From Bacteriovoracaceae bacterium (GTDB lineage: Bacteria; Bdellovibrionota; Bacteriovoracia; Bacteriovoracales; Bacteriovoracaceae): a stretch of 9,188 nt of DNA. This document shows, one piece after another, positions 1 through 7,587 of this stretch. Positions within the stretch are counted from its first letter, which is position 1. The number at the start of each line of letters is the position of its first letter. The stretch is taken from the NCBI GenBank assembly GCA_018060635.1, contig JAGOVR010000056.1, forward strand, positions 1-9,188, read 5' to 3'. A program made the translations under genes and the position numbers. The notes beneath the pieces were generated by a model that saw only the letters and a program-made list of their open reading frames with translations, did no database searches and had not been told where the DNA came from.

Positions 1-1771
1 TGGAGGTCTTGGGATGGTGGCCATTGGTGTGGGGGGAGCTGACGCTGTGGACGTCATGGTAGGCATGCCGTGGGAACTTAAATTTCCTAAAATCATTGGC
101 ATAAAACTTACAGGAAACTTATCAGGTTGGGCCTCACCCAAAGATGTTATTTTGAAAGTGGCAGGAATTCTCACCGTGAAAGGTGGAACAGGCGCCATCT
201 TAGAATATTTTGGAGAAGGAGCACAGGCCCTTTCTTGTACGGGCAAAGGAACTATTTGTAATATGGGAGCAGAGATCGGGGCCACCACTTCTCTTTTTGG
301 TTATGATGAATCTATGGCCCGCTATCTCAATGCGACTGGTAGAAATAAAGTTTCAAAACTTGCAGACACTTGCAAAGAACACCTCACAGGAGATATGCAA
401 GTTTATGCTGAACCTCAAAAATATTTTGATCAAGTGATTGAAATTGATCTCTCTCAGTTAGAGCCGCATATCAATGGACCGTTTACTCCTGATCTTGCGT
501 GGCCTCTTTCAAAATTTGCTCAAGCTGTGAAAGAAAATAATTATCCTACAAAAATGGAAGTGGGACTTATTGGCTCTTGTACTAATTCTTCCTATGAAGA
601 TTTAGATCGTGCCGCATCTTTAGCTCTTCAGGCCAAGAAAAAAGATTTAAATGTCCATGCTGAATTTATTATCACCCCTGGTTCAGAACAAATTAGAGCA
701 ACCATTGAAAGAGATGGGCAACTTAAAGCCTTCCAAGATATTGGAGGTGTGGTGATGTCTAATGCTTGTGGTCCTTGTATTGGACAATGGTCACGTCATA
801 CTAATGATCCTAAAAGAAAAAATTCTATTATGACATCTTTTAATCGCAACTTTGCCAAACGCAATGATGGCAATGCTCAGACTCATGCTTTTGTGGCATC
901 ACCTGAAATTGTAACGGCCTTTGCTATTGCAGGGGATCTTACTTTTAATCCTCTGACTGATTCTCTCTTAAATAAGAACGGTGAAAAAGTAAAACTTGCT
1001 CCTCCTCAAGGGAGTGAACTCCCCTCTCATGGATTCATTGACGATACTTTTGGATATACAGCTCCTGCTCAAGATGGAAATAAAGTTAATATTGCGATTG
1101 ATAAAAACTCTGACCGCCTCCAAGTGTTAGAACCATTTACTGCGTGGAATGGAAAAAATCTTTTAAATATGAAACTCCTCATTAAAGCTCAAGGGAAGTG
1201 CACAACTGATCATATCTCTATGGCAGGTCCTTGGCTTAAATACCGAGGACATCTTGAAAATATTTCTAAAAATTTATTGATTGGTGCGACCAACGCTTTC
1301 ACTGGGGATATTGGGAAATCACTCAATCCTTTAAACAATGAAATGATGAGTATTCCTGATTTAGGACTTGCTTATAAAAAAGCTGGCCACCAATCCATTA
1401 TCATTGGTGATGAAAATTATGGTGAAGGTTCCTCTCGTGAGCACGCCGCTATGGAGCCACGCTTTTTAGGGGTGATTGCTGTTATTGTAAAATCTTTTGC
1501 TCGTATTCATGAAACGAATTTAAAAAAACAAGGACTCTTGGCCCTCACTTTTAAAAATAAAGAAGACTACAATCTCATTGAGGCGCAAGATAGTTTTGAT
1601 CTTATGGGGCTTGAAAATTTTACGCCTTCATCCAAACTTACGCTTGTTCTTCATCATGCAGATAAAACAGTACACACCATTGAACTCAATCATACCTATG
1701 CTGAAGGACAAATACTCTGGTTTAAAGCAGGAAGCGCCCTCAATCTTATTCGTGCTAAGGCCAAGGTTTAA
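1..1771 (+). CDS. acn: Aconitate hydratase, mitochondrial type (5'-partial)
   Basis: Interconverts citrate and isocitrate via cis-aconitate in the TCA cycle; cytoplasmic, [4Fe-4S]-dependent. The frame is open to the left edge: codons from position 2 read GGLG before the ATG at 14, matching the family motif that follows the DSHT active-site segment, so that ATG is internal and roughly 165-175 N-terminal residues are missing. Numbering from it, the cluster cysteines are Cys189 (GSCTNSS) and Cys252/Cys255 (NACGPCIGQW), with the same 63- and 3-residue spacing as pig Cys358/421/424. Arg278 and Arg283 (SFNRNFAKR), Arg411 (KYRGHL) and Ser473-Ser474-Arg475 (GEGSSREHA) match the family's substrate-binding arginines and catalytic serine. 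The swivel domain with GDENYGEGSS is complete and the C-terminus ends at the expected length (585 visible residues of about 755). The sequence looks like the mitochondrial/Bacteroidetes-type enzyme rather than AcnA/IRP or AcnB. It abuts the sulfatase gene with no gap. The family call is very secure. Confidence 0.97.
   Translation, partial: GGLGMVAIGVGGADAVDVMVGMPWELKFPKIIGIKLTGNLSGWASPKDVILKVAGILTVKGGTGAILEYFGEGAQALSCTGKGTICNMGAEIGATTSLFGYDESMARYLNATGRNKVSKLADTCKEHLTGDMQVYAEPQKYFDQVIEIDLSQLEPHINGPFTPDLAWPLSKFAQAVKENNYPTKMEVGLIGSCTNSSYEDLDRAASLALQAKKKDLNVHAEFIITPGSEQIRATIERDGQLKAFQDIGGVVMSNACGPCIGQWSRHTNDPKRKNSIMTSFNRNFAKRNDGNAQTHAFVASPEIVTAFAIAGDLTFNPLTDSLLNKNGEKVKLAPPQGSELPSHGFIDDTFGYTAPAQDGNKVNIAIDKNSDRLQVLEPFTAWNGKNLLNMKLLIKAQGKCTTDHISMAGPWLKYRGHLENISKNLLIGATNAFTGDIGKSLNPLNNEMMSIPDLGLAYKKAGHQSIIIGDENYGEGSSREHAAMEPRFLGVIAVIVKSFARIHETNLKKQGLLALTFKNKEDYNLIEAQDSFDLMGLENFTPSSKLTLVLHHADKTVHTIELNHTYAEGQILWFKAGSALNLIRAKAKV
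1763..1766 (+). promoter_or_regulatory. Shine-Dalgarno for the GTG-started sulfatase gene
   Basis: AAGG lies within the last codons of the aconitase gene, 5 bases before the GTG at 1772. The junction reads TAA-GTG with no gap. This supports the GTG start and suggests that ribosomes finishing aconitase help initiate the next gene. The motif is only 4 bases long. Confidence 0.5.
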
Positions 1772-3787
1772 GTGAATTTTAAAAGCATTTCAAGCTTTAA
1801 AAATATTTTGTCTAGGCATCAGCTCCTTATAAACCTGACGGCCCTGCATCTAGGGATCTTAACCTTTTTACGTATTTTATTTTTTATCTTTTTTTATCGA
1901 GAATTTCACAATATCAAGGCAGGAGATCTTACCTTTGCCTTTTATCTGGGACTCAAATTTGATCTTCGCCTCATTCTATCTTTTGTCTTACTTATTTATT
2001 TTATTTCTTTTATCCCTCCACTGGATTTAAGTAAAAACAAAGGAAAGTTTTTTTGGGTTCTCTTTTTTGCTCTCCTTTTTCTGTTTTTTTTTAGTACCTA
2101 CGCTACTGATTTTTTTTACTATTCTTATCTACACACTCGTCTTTCTAGCTCTATTCTTAAATTTTTTGAAAACCCTCTTATTTCTTTACAGATGGTTTGG
2201 GAAACCTACCCTGTTATCCTTCTGCTTTTTTTATTAGGCATCTTATGCTTTCTCTATCTGAAACTCATTTTTAAAGTAGTAAAAATCCGACCCATCCAAA
2301 CAGCTTTAAATAAAAAAAAGCTCATCTTTTCTCACTTATTGCTTTTATTTTTTATGCTGGCAGGGCTTTATGGAAAAGTGGCCTATTACCCTCTTCGTTG
2401 GAGTGAAGCTTTTTTTTCGCCTCATTCATCCTTAAGTAATTTAGCCCTCAATCCAGTCCTTTATATTTTTGATACTTTGCAGTTTAAAGAAATCCCTTAT
2501 GATAAAAACAAAGTGAAGGAAAACTATGACATTGTGGCGAATTATTTAAATATTGAAAATAAAGATAAAGAGAATCTTAATTTTAAAAGAGTTTATACTC
2601 CTCAAGGAAAATTCACCTCGCAACCTAATATTGTTTTTATTGTTTTAGAATCTATGGCGGCGTTTAAAACAGGGTTTTTTGGAAATGAAACTAATCCTAC
2701 TCCTTACTTAGATAAACTTATTAAAGAATCTTTACTCTTTAATAAGTTTTATGTCCCAACAATTGCCACCGCTCGTTCTATTTTCACCGCCGTCACCTCT
2801 CTTCCTGATGTAAGTTCTGTAAAAACGAGTTCCCGCAATCCCTTGATTGTTACACAGCATACGCTTATTAATGAACTAGAAGGCTATGATAAATTTTATT
2901 TTTTAGGAGGAAGCTCCAACTGGGGAAATATTCGTGGTATCTTTTCTCACAACATTAAGAATATTAATATCTATGATGGAGAAAAACTTTTATCACCGAG
3001 AAACGATGTCTGGGGTGTGTCCGATTATCATCTTTTTATAGAAGCTCATCAAATTCTAGAAAAAAATCAAAGGGAAAATAAAGCTCCTTTTTTTGCCTTT
3101 ATTCAAACCTCTGGCTTTCACAGACCTTATAGTTTACCCACAGGTCGTGAAGGTTTTATCATAGAAAATCCACCTTTAGATCATTTACAAAAATTTGGAT
3201 TTAATTCCTTAGAGGAATTTCAAGCCTTACGCTTTCAAGATTATGCGTTAGGAAATTTCTTAAATCTTTGTAAAAAATCATCTTTTTATAATAATACACT
3301 TTTTTTTATTATAGGAGATCATGGACTTCCTCATGATAATGCCTCTAATACGACCGTTTTGGATCGTTTTTTGGCCCTGCCCAATTATCACATTCCTTTT
3401 ATTATCCATGGACCAAAGTTTTTTAAACCTCAGATAATAGAAAAGATTGGGAGTGAAGTTGATATTCTTCCAACCATACTAGGTCTAATAGGAATTCCTT
3501 ACCATATTAATACGCTTGGTAGAGATCTATTTGACTCTCGTTTTGATAAAAAACGTTATGCTTTTTTTTACGAATGGTATGCCACTCCTGCTCGCTTTGG
3601 GCTTATTACAGATCAATTTGTATTTAAAAATCTTTCTAATGGCAATGCTGAACTCTATGACTTAAAAACACCTAACGCCACCCATGATGTGAAGATGAAA
3701 CACCCTGAAATTTTTCAAGAGCTAAGCATCCTATCTCAAGGACTTTTAGATTCTTCCCGTTATCTTCTCTATCATAATAAAGAGTGA
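1772..3787 (+). CDS. LtaS/MdoB-like membrane sulfatase-fold phosphotransferase
   Basis: Predicted inner-membrane protein of 671 residues with the architecture of lipoteichoic acid synthases and phosphoglycerol transferases (MdoB/OpgB, COG1368). About five hydrophobic segments (near 19-42, 53-81, 92-110, 147-170, 184-202) precede an extracytoplasmic alkaline-phosphatase/sulfatase-fold domain from about 284. Visible active-site elements are Glu293 in NIVFIVLES, Thr333 in PTIATARSIF as the expected nucleophile, His450 in TSGFHRPY, and Asp516-His517 in IIGDHG; the ELYDL motif near 627-631 is also typical. Such enzymes move phosphoglycerol or related groups from lipids to glycolipid, glucan or polysaccharide acceptors. 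The acceptor here cannot be read from sequence. The GTG start immediately follows the aconitase stop, and the first membrane segment begins soon after, so no later start is plausible. The 3' end overlaps the convergent epimerase gene by 16 bases. Phe-rich TTT runs give several 8-9 base T tracts. Family sure, substrate unknown. Confidence 0.88.
   Translation: MNFKSISSFKNILSRHQLLINLTALHLGILTFLRILFFIFFYREFHNIKAGDLTFAFYLGLKFDLRLILSFVLLIYFISFIPPLDLSKNKGKFFWVLFFALLFLFFFSTYATDFFYYSYLHTRLSSSILKFFENPLISLQMVWETYPVILLLFLLGILCFLYLKLIFKVVKIRPIQTALNKKKLIFSHLLLLFFMLAGLYGKVAYYPLRWSEAFFSPHSSLSNLALNPVLYIFDTLQFKEIPYDKNKVKENYDIVANYLNIENKDKENLNFKRVYTPQGKFTSQPNIVFIVLESMAAFKTGFFGNETNPTPYLDKLIKESLLFNKFYVPTIATARSIFTAVTSLPDVSSVKTSSRNPLIVTQHTLINELEGYDKFYFLGGSSNWGNIRGIFSHNIKNINIYDGEKLLSPRNDVWGVSDYHLFIEAHQILEKNQRENKAPFFAFIQTSGFHRPYSLPTGREGFIIENPPLDHLQKFGFNSLEEFQALRFQDYALGNFLNLCKKSSFYNNTLFFIIGDHGLPHDNASNTTVLDRFLALPNYHIPFIIHGPKFFKPQIIEKIGSEVDILPTILGLIGIPYHINTLGRDLFDSRFDKKRYAFFYEWYATPARFGLITDQFVFKNLSNGNAELYDLKTPNATHDVKMKHPEIFQELSILSQGLLDSSRYLLYHNKE
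3772..3787. other. Tail-to-tail overlap of convergent genes
   Basis: The sulfatase stop (TGA, 3785-3787, plus strand) lies inside the epimerase gene, and the epimerase stop (TGA, reverse complement of 3772-3774) lies inside the sulfatase gene. Both frames are conserved-looking to their ends. There is no intergenic terminator, so transcripts of the two blocks must overlap or end within the opposing gene. Confidence 0.9.
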
Positions 3788-4695
3788 AAATAATCTTCTA
3801 ACCCCTGTGCAATAGTTTTGGGTGTTTTTAATTTCCATTTTGTAAGCTGTGTTATTTCCGCACAAGAATGTCTAATATCTCCCACCCGTGGTGATTTAAA
3901 CTCTATCTCTATTTTTTTTCCAGTTAATTTTTCTAAAATAGCAATAATTTCTAGTAAGCTCACTCCTTTCCCCGTACCTAAATTAATTAACATCCCATCT
4001 CGACTTGTCTCTAAACTAGCTATCAAGGCATTAACGACATCTTGGACATAAATGAAATCCCTAGTTTGTTTTCCATCTCCAAAAAGAGTTAAACGAGGCT
4101 CTCTCTCTTCTTTTACCGCTTTAATAAAAAGACTTAAAACTCCTGAATACGGCGAGGCTGGATCTTGTCTTGGTCCATACACATTAAAAAAACGAAAAGC
4201 GGTAAACTTAAGTCCTTGTGTCTTATAGGCCACTTTCAAAGCATTTTCGGCTGATAATTTAGAAACTCCATAATAAGAAAGAGGTTTAGTTATCGTTTCT
4301 TCTGTTGTAGGAATAGTAAGTGTCTCTCCATAAACTGCGGCAGAAGAAGAAAATATTATTTTTTTTGTTTTATATTTTAATGCCATCTCAATTATGAGTA
4401 AAAGGGAATGATAATTTACAAGATCTGACTTAGCTGGCTTTTCTTGACATAAAACTACTGAAGCAATAGCGGCTAAATGATAAACATAATCAAAACGATG
4501 CTGGTCAAATAGTTGCCGTAATTTTTCTTCATCAACAACATCAGCAAAGATGAAATGAGTCTTATCATCCCATAAAATATTTTCTTTTTTCCCTGTGGAT
4601 AAATTATCTAGAACAAAAACATCTCCTTTGCCTTTCAAAGCTTGTACTAAATGCGATCCAATAAATCCGCATCCTCCTGTAACTAAAAACTTCAT
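3772..4695 (-). CDS. SDR-family UDP-sugar 4-epimerase, PelX-like by context
   Basis: A cytoplasmic NAD(P)-dependent extended short-chain dehydrogenase of 307 residues, a normal length for GalE/WbpP-type epimerases. The Rossmann motif TGGCGFIGSH is at 6-15, an acidic-ended strand VLDN at 28-31, DYVYHLAA at 69-76, the catalytic serine in SSSAAVYG (116-123, probably Ser118), and YGVSK with Tyr142/Lys146. NVYGPRQ (171-177) and RDFIYVQDV (212-220) are typical of nucleotide-sugar epimerases. Near the C-terminus RVGDIRHS (270-277) aligns by eye with the segment carrying Tyr299 of E. coli GalE and Cys307 of human GALE; here that position is Ser277, a small residue, which would allow N-acetylated substrates. 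As the last gene after pelG, 4 bases downstream, it plausibly makes UDP-GalNAc (or UDP-Gal) for PelF, the job of P. protegens PelX. UDP-glucuronate 4-epimerase or dTDP-glucose dehydratase are less likely alternatives. Family certain, exact substrate inferred. Confidence 0.85.
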   Translation of the reverse strand: MKFLVTGGCGFIGSHLVQALKGKGDVFVLDNLSTGKKENILWDDKTHFIFADVVDEEKLRQLFDQHRFDYVYHLAAIASVVLCQEKPAKSDLVNYHSLLLIIEMALKYKTKKIIFSSSAAVYGETLTIPTTEETITKPLSYYGVSKLSAENALKVAYKTQGLKFTAFRFFNVYGPRQDPASPYSGVLSLFIKAVKEEREPRLTLFGDGKQTRDFIYVQDVVNALIASLETSRDGMLINLGTGKGVSLLEIIAILEKLTGKKIEIEFKSPRVGDIRHSCAEITQLTKWKLKTPKTIAQGLEDYFHSLL

Positions 4696-4699
4696 TTTA

Positions 4700-6109
4700 T
4701 CATCCTTCTTTTATGTCTTCTGTTTCTAAAATATTTTTATGGGTAATAGGTTGTCCCATAAATGTCCGATAGTTAACCATTGCTATCTTCTTATTAAGAT
4801 TATAATAAGAAAAAACAAAGGTAAAAAAAGCAGAAAGAGTATAACCCAAACCGTGATACTGGCTTCCAAGTTTTAGAGATATAAATGCAAATAAAGCATT
4901 ACTTAAAAAGAAAAAAAGGTAATGAGAGAAGACCTCTTTATATAATTCAAAATAAAGCATAATAATATTGGCCACCATAAAAAGAACTTGTAAAAAAGCC
5001 CCTATCACTCCATATCTAAAAATAGGAATCATCAAAAAAGAGAGATCTAATATGCGAAATATTTCAGGAGTAAAATAGATTATAACTACACTGACAAAGA
5101 CTTGCATCCTAATCATGGAGATGATGGTTCTCCGAAGAGATAAAACCATTTCATCTACACACCCTTGCAAAACATACAAATCACTTTTCCTTTCCACCGC
5201 TGTAAAGTAATAAAGATATTTTTTAAAAAAATCTGTCTCTACCTTTACTAGAAAAAAAGCCATAGAAGGAATAATCGTAATATAAGAGAAAAACATAGCT
5301 GAGTTATAGTTAAAATGTGTATAAAAAAAACGATAAATATGCTCCCCTTCATGGGAATACCAAAAAATATACTTATCTACCCAAATAGCACAGTAATAGA
5401 AAAATCCTGCAAAAAGAATGGGACGGTACTTTGAAAAATAACTAAAAAAATCTAAAGGAAAATATGTTTTTTTAGGGAAATCTCTAAAAACCTGTACACC
5501 GAGCATAATAGCAATAAGGCCGTAGCCTATAGCTAAACTTGTCACATACCCTTCTAAATGCCACTTAGGTCCTAAGTACTTGCCCAGAAGCAAAATACTA
5601 ACTCCCCCTAAAACAAAAGACCATGTGATGTGAATATAATTTTTCCCTGCACTTAGAAAAATCATTGAAAGCCAAACAGCATAAATAGAAAAAAGAAATG
5701 TTAAAATTATTACTGTAAAATAAAAAGGGAAATCAAAAAAAGAATAGAACAGATATCCCATGAGGCATAAAATGACTCCTCCCCAAGTCAGGACACCTAA
5801 ATAAAGTGGACGTAAAACAATTTCATCTTTTAAATAAAGTCGATCTGCTAAATAGCGTGTGAGTGGCATTTCAATAATACCAAAAAAAAGAAGACTAAAT
5901 GAAATGGTGTAACTTACGATCCCTTGCAGAAGTAACAAGTCCCTATAGCTTAGATGACGGTAAGCAACTTTAGAAAGAAGAGCAATTGTTAGAATACTAA
6001 TAATCCATGGACCACTAGAAATAAAAAGAGCATACAGCCCTCCTTTCATAGTTCCTATGACATCTTTTTTACTAAAAAAAGCTTCTAATCTAAAACCAAT
6101 GCCTGCCAT
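4700..6109 (-). CDS. pelG: PelG, Pel exopolysaccharide membrane synthase/transport subunit
   Basis: Polytopic inner-membrane protein of 469 residues, close to the usual ~455 of PelG. The family-specific start MAGIGFRLE and the SSGPW motif at 31-35 are both present, as is the MPLTRYLADRLY stretch around 81-92. About twelve hydrophobic segments can be seen (roughly 24-46, 58-79, 103-124, 128-152, 160-177, 186-206, 229-249, 268-289, 331-347, 363-385, 395-414, 418-437), with a soluble loop around 290-330. PelG resembles MOP/MATE-superfamily flippases and works with PelD, PelE and PelF to make and move the Pel polymer across the inner membrane. It follows pelF by 5 bases and precedes the epimerase by 4, so the three are one transcription unit. 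No strong ribosome site is visible before its ATG, so reinitiation after pelF is likely. The call rests on conserved N-terminal motifs plus the pelF neighbour. Confidence 0.93.
   Translation of the reverse strand: MAGIGFRLEAFFSKKDVIGTMKGGLYALFISSGPWIISILTIALLSKVAYRHLSYRDLLLLQGIVSYTISFSLLFFGIIEMPLTRYLADRLYLKDEIVLRPLYLGVLTWGGVILCLMGYLFYSFFDFPFYFTVIILTFLFSIYAVWLSMIFLSAGKNYIHITWSFVLGGVSILLLGKYLGPKWHLEGYVTSLAIGYGLIAIMLGVQVFRDFPKKTYFPLDFFSYFSKYRPILFAGFFYYCAIWVDKYIFWYSHEGEHIYRFFYTHFNYNSAMFFSYITIIPSMAFFLVKVETDFFKKYLYYFTAVERKSDLYVLQGCVDEMVLSLRRTIISMIRMQVFVSVVIIYFTPEIFRILDLSFLMIPIFRYGVIGAFLQVLFMVANIIMLYFELYKEVFSHYLFFFLSNALFAFISLKLGSQYHGLGYTLSAFFTFVFSYYNLNKKIAMVNYRTFMGQPITHKNILETEDIKEG
4703..4707 (-). 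promoter_or_regulatory. Shine-Dalgarno for the epimerase gene
   Basis: AAGGA on the minus strand, within the last codons of pelG, stands 7 bases upstream of the ATG at 4695-4693. The pelG TGA falls in the spacer, giving AAGGATGATAAAATG. It fixes the epimerase start and implies coupled translation. Confidence 0.65.
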
Positions 6110-6123
6110 TTTTTTTAACTCAT
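6110..6123 (-). promoter_or_regulatory. pelF-pelG junction with A-tract and weak ribosome site
   Basis: On the minus strand the pelF end reads ATGAGTTAA, followed by five A and the pelG ATG, so eight consecutive A span stop and start. Apart from a poor ATGAG there is no purine-rich Shine-Dalgarno. This suggests pelG is translated by termination-reinitiation from pelF, which would tie the amounts of the two partners together. Confidence 0.4.
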
Positions 6124-7587
6124 TAATTTATGATAAAGATTTAAATAACTATTAACAGTCATCTCTTCTCTATAAAAAGACGATACTCTCTTTTTTGCTA
6201 TTTCGCTAAATTTTTCATAAATTTCAGGATTATCAATAATTTTTAAAATAGCATTTGCTAATAATTCTGATCTCCCCATAGGAACGACAATACCACTAGG
6301 GCCTAACCTCTTATCTAAATCTGAAATTCCCCCTTCGACTAAATCTCGACACCCTCCCACATCAGTTGTCACCACAGGAATTCCTAAGCAATATGCCTCT
6401 AAAATTACCATAGGCTGGCCTTCACTAATACTGGAAAGAACTAATACATCTGTTTGAGGGTAATAATCTTTACTTTGCACTTTCCCTGTAAAGGTAATGA
6501 CATCTTCTAAGTTAAATAAAGCAACTAATTTACGACACTCTTCTGCATAGGCAGGTTCTTCATCCATAGGTCCTATAATGAAAGATTTTACTTTTTTATT
6601 TTTTTCATACACTAAACTCATGGCCTTAATAAATCCTTTCACATCTTTAATAGAGACAACTCTTCCCACAAGAGAAATGGTAAAAACGCCTTCTTCCCTT
6701 TCTTTTTTGGCTAGAGAAAAATCGTGATAGTTAACACCATTCGGGATCAATTTAATTTTACGAGGATCTGCTCCTAATTCAATCTGTTTATTTTTATTAA
6801 CATTATGAAGTGTTGTAATAATATCAGCTTGTGCATAGGAAATTTTTCCCATGAAATCAAAAATTCTAAGCCACCACTCTTTAAAATAAGACATATTTTT
6901 TTTTGCCATGGGATCTGTATCATCTTGATAAATCCACTGTGCTTTCCCAATTTCTATTTTTCTTTCGTGAGTATAGATACCATGTTCTGTTAATAAAAAG
7001 GGAGACCCATAACGCAGTTTTGCCAAGCTACCAAGAAGACCTGCATATCCCGTACAGAGGGCATGATACATAGAAGCTTTAGGAATTTCTTGCTTAAGAA
7101 TAGTAAAAAGAGGGATATGCGAAAAACGCCATGTATAAAAAAAGTCGATAAAAGAAATACTTCTTTTTTTTGCATGATACATTTGCTCTAAAATTGTCCA
7201 AGTTTCCTCTGCTCTCAAAAGATCAAAAGGGTCGCAGACTCTTGTTTCTGGATTAAAGAATTTCTCTAAAATTAAAGGAAGTTCCTCTTGCCCTAAATTT
7301 TGACTCATTTTTTGATGAAATTTTGTAAAAAGCCCCCAATCAAAATTAATATTTAATTTAATAGGATTAGCCTCTAAGCTTTGATCAAAAAGATAGATCA
7401 TTTTTATGAGTTTTACATTTTCTGGAATGGGATATTTATATTCTCCTGTCAGATGTTTTTGTGTTCCAATATAAATAATAAAATAATTAAGATGAGGTGT
7501 TTCACGGATAAGCTGATAAACACAAGTAGAAACGCCTCCCGTCACAAAAGGATATGTTCCTTCCAGAATTAAGCAAACATCAGACAT
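6115..7587 (-). CDS. pelF: PelF, Pel polysaccharide glycosyltransferase (GT4, GT-B fold)
   Basis: Cytosolic retaining glycosyltransferase that polymerises the Pel chain from UDP-sugars; 490 residues against about 507 in Pseudomonas. The PelF-specific N-terminus is clear: ILEGTYPFVTGGVS at 7-20, with the Gly-Gly loop of the N-terminal Rossmann domain. HALCTGYAGLLG (175-186) and LLTEHGIYTHER (198-209) are further family signatures. The C-terminal domain carries IPNGVNYHDF (281-290), SLVGRVVSIKD (305-315), FIIGPMDEEP (336-345) and FTGKV (366-370). The GT4 EX7E motif is SEGQPMVILEA with Glu389 and Glu397, followed by PVVTTDVGG for UDP binding. No signal peptide or membrane segment is seen. It overlaps the upstream HEAT gene by 8 bases and lies 5 bases before pelG. 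The start is fixed by the conserved N-terminus and a good ribosome site. P. aeruginosa PelF has been reported to use UDP-glucose in vitro; the physiological polymer contains N-acetylgalactosamine, so UDP-GalNAc may be the true donor here. Confidence 0.96.
   Translation of the reverse strand: MSDVCLILEGTYPFVTGGVSTCVYQLIRETPHLNYFIIYIGTQKHLTGEYKYPIPENVKLIKMIYLFDQSLEANPIKLNINFDWGLFTKFHQKMSQNLGQEELPLILEKFFNPETRVCDPFDLLRAEETWTILEQMYHAKKRSISFIDFFYTWRFSHIPLFTILKQEIPKASMYHALCTGYAGLLGSLAKLRYGSPFLLTEHGIYTHERKIEIGKAQWIYQDDTDPMAKKNMSYFKEWWLRIFDFMGKISYAQADIITTLHNVNKNKQIELGADPRKIKLIPNGVNYHDFSLAKKEREEGVFTISLVGRVVSIKDVKGFIKAMSLVYEKNKKVKSFIIGPMDEEPAYAEECRKLVALFNLEDVITFTGKVQSKDYYPQTDVLVLSSISEGQPMVILEAYCLGIPVVTTDVGGCRDLVEGGISDLDKRLGPSGIVVPMGRSELLANAILKIIDNPEIYEKFSEIAKKRVSSFYREEMTVNSYLNLYHKLMS

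Noticed and set aside
210..437. Open frame of 75 codons inside aconitase, and similar ones at 1578-1775 and 3818-4051.
   Set aside because: Shadows of strongly conserved aconitase and epimerase coding sequence, with no family resemblance of their own.
3706..3718. Palindrome TTGAAAAATTTCA downstream of the epimerase on the minus strand, considered as a terminator.
   Set aside because: It is nearly all A/T with almost no loop, has no T tract after it on the minus strand, and lies within sulfatase codons.
3801..3829. Possible rho-independent terminator after the sulfatase gene: ACCC, a 15-base loop, GGGT, then GTTTTT.
   Set aside because: The stem is only four base pairs with a long loop, and the region is coding sequence of the epimerase; chance is enough to explain it.
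6805..7572. Small open frames of about 60 codons at 6805-6993 (+), 6990-7175 (-, out of the pelF frame) and 7381-7572 (+).
   Set aside because: All lie inside pelF in other frames, have no ribosome site or recognisable protein character, and are expected in AT-rich DNA.
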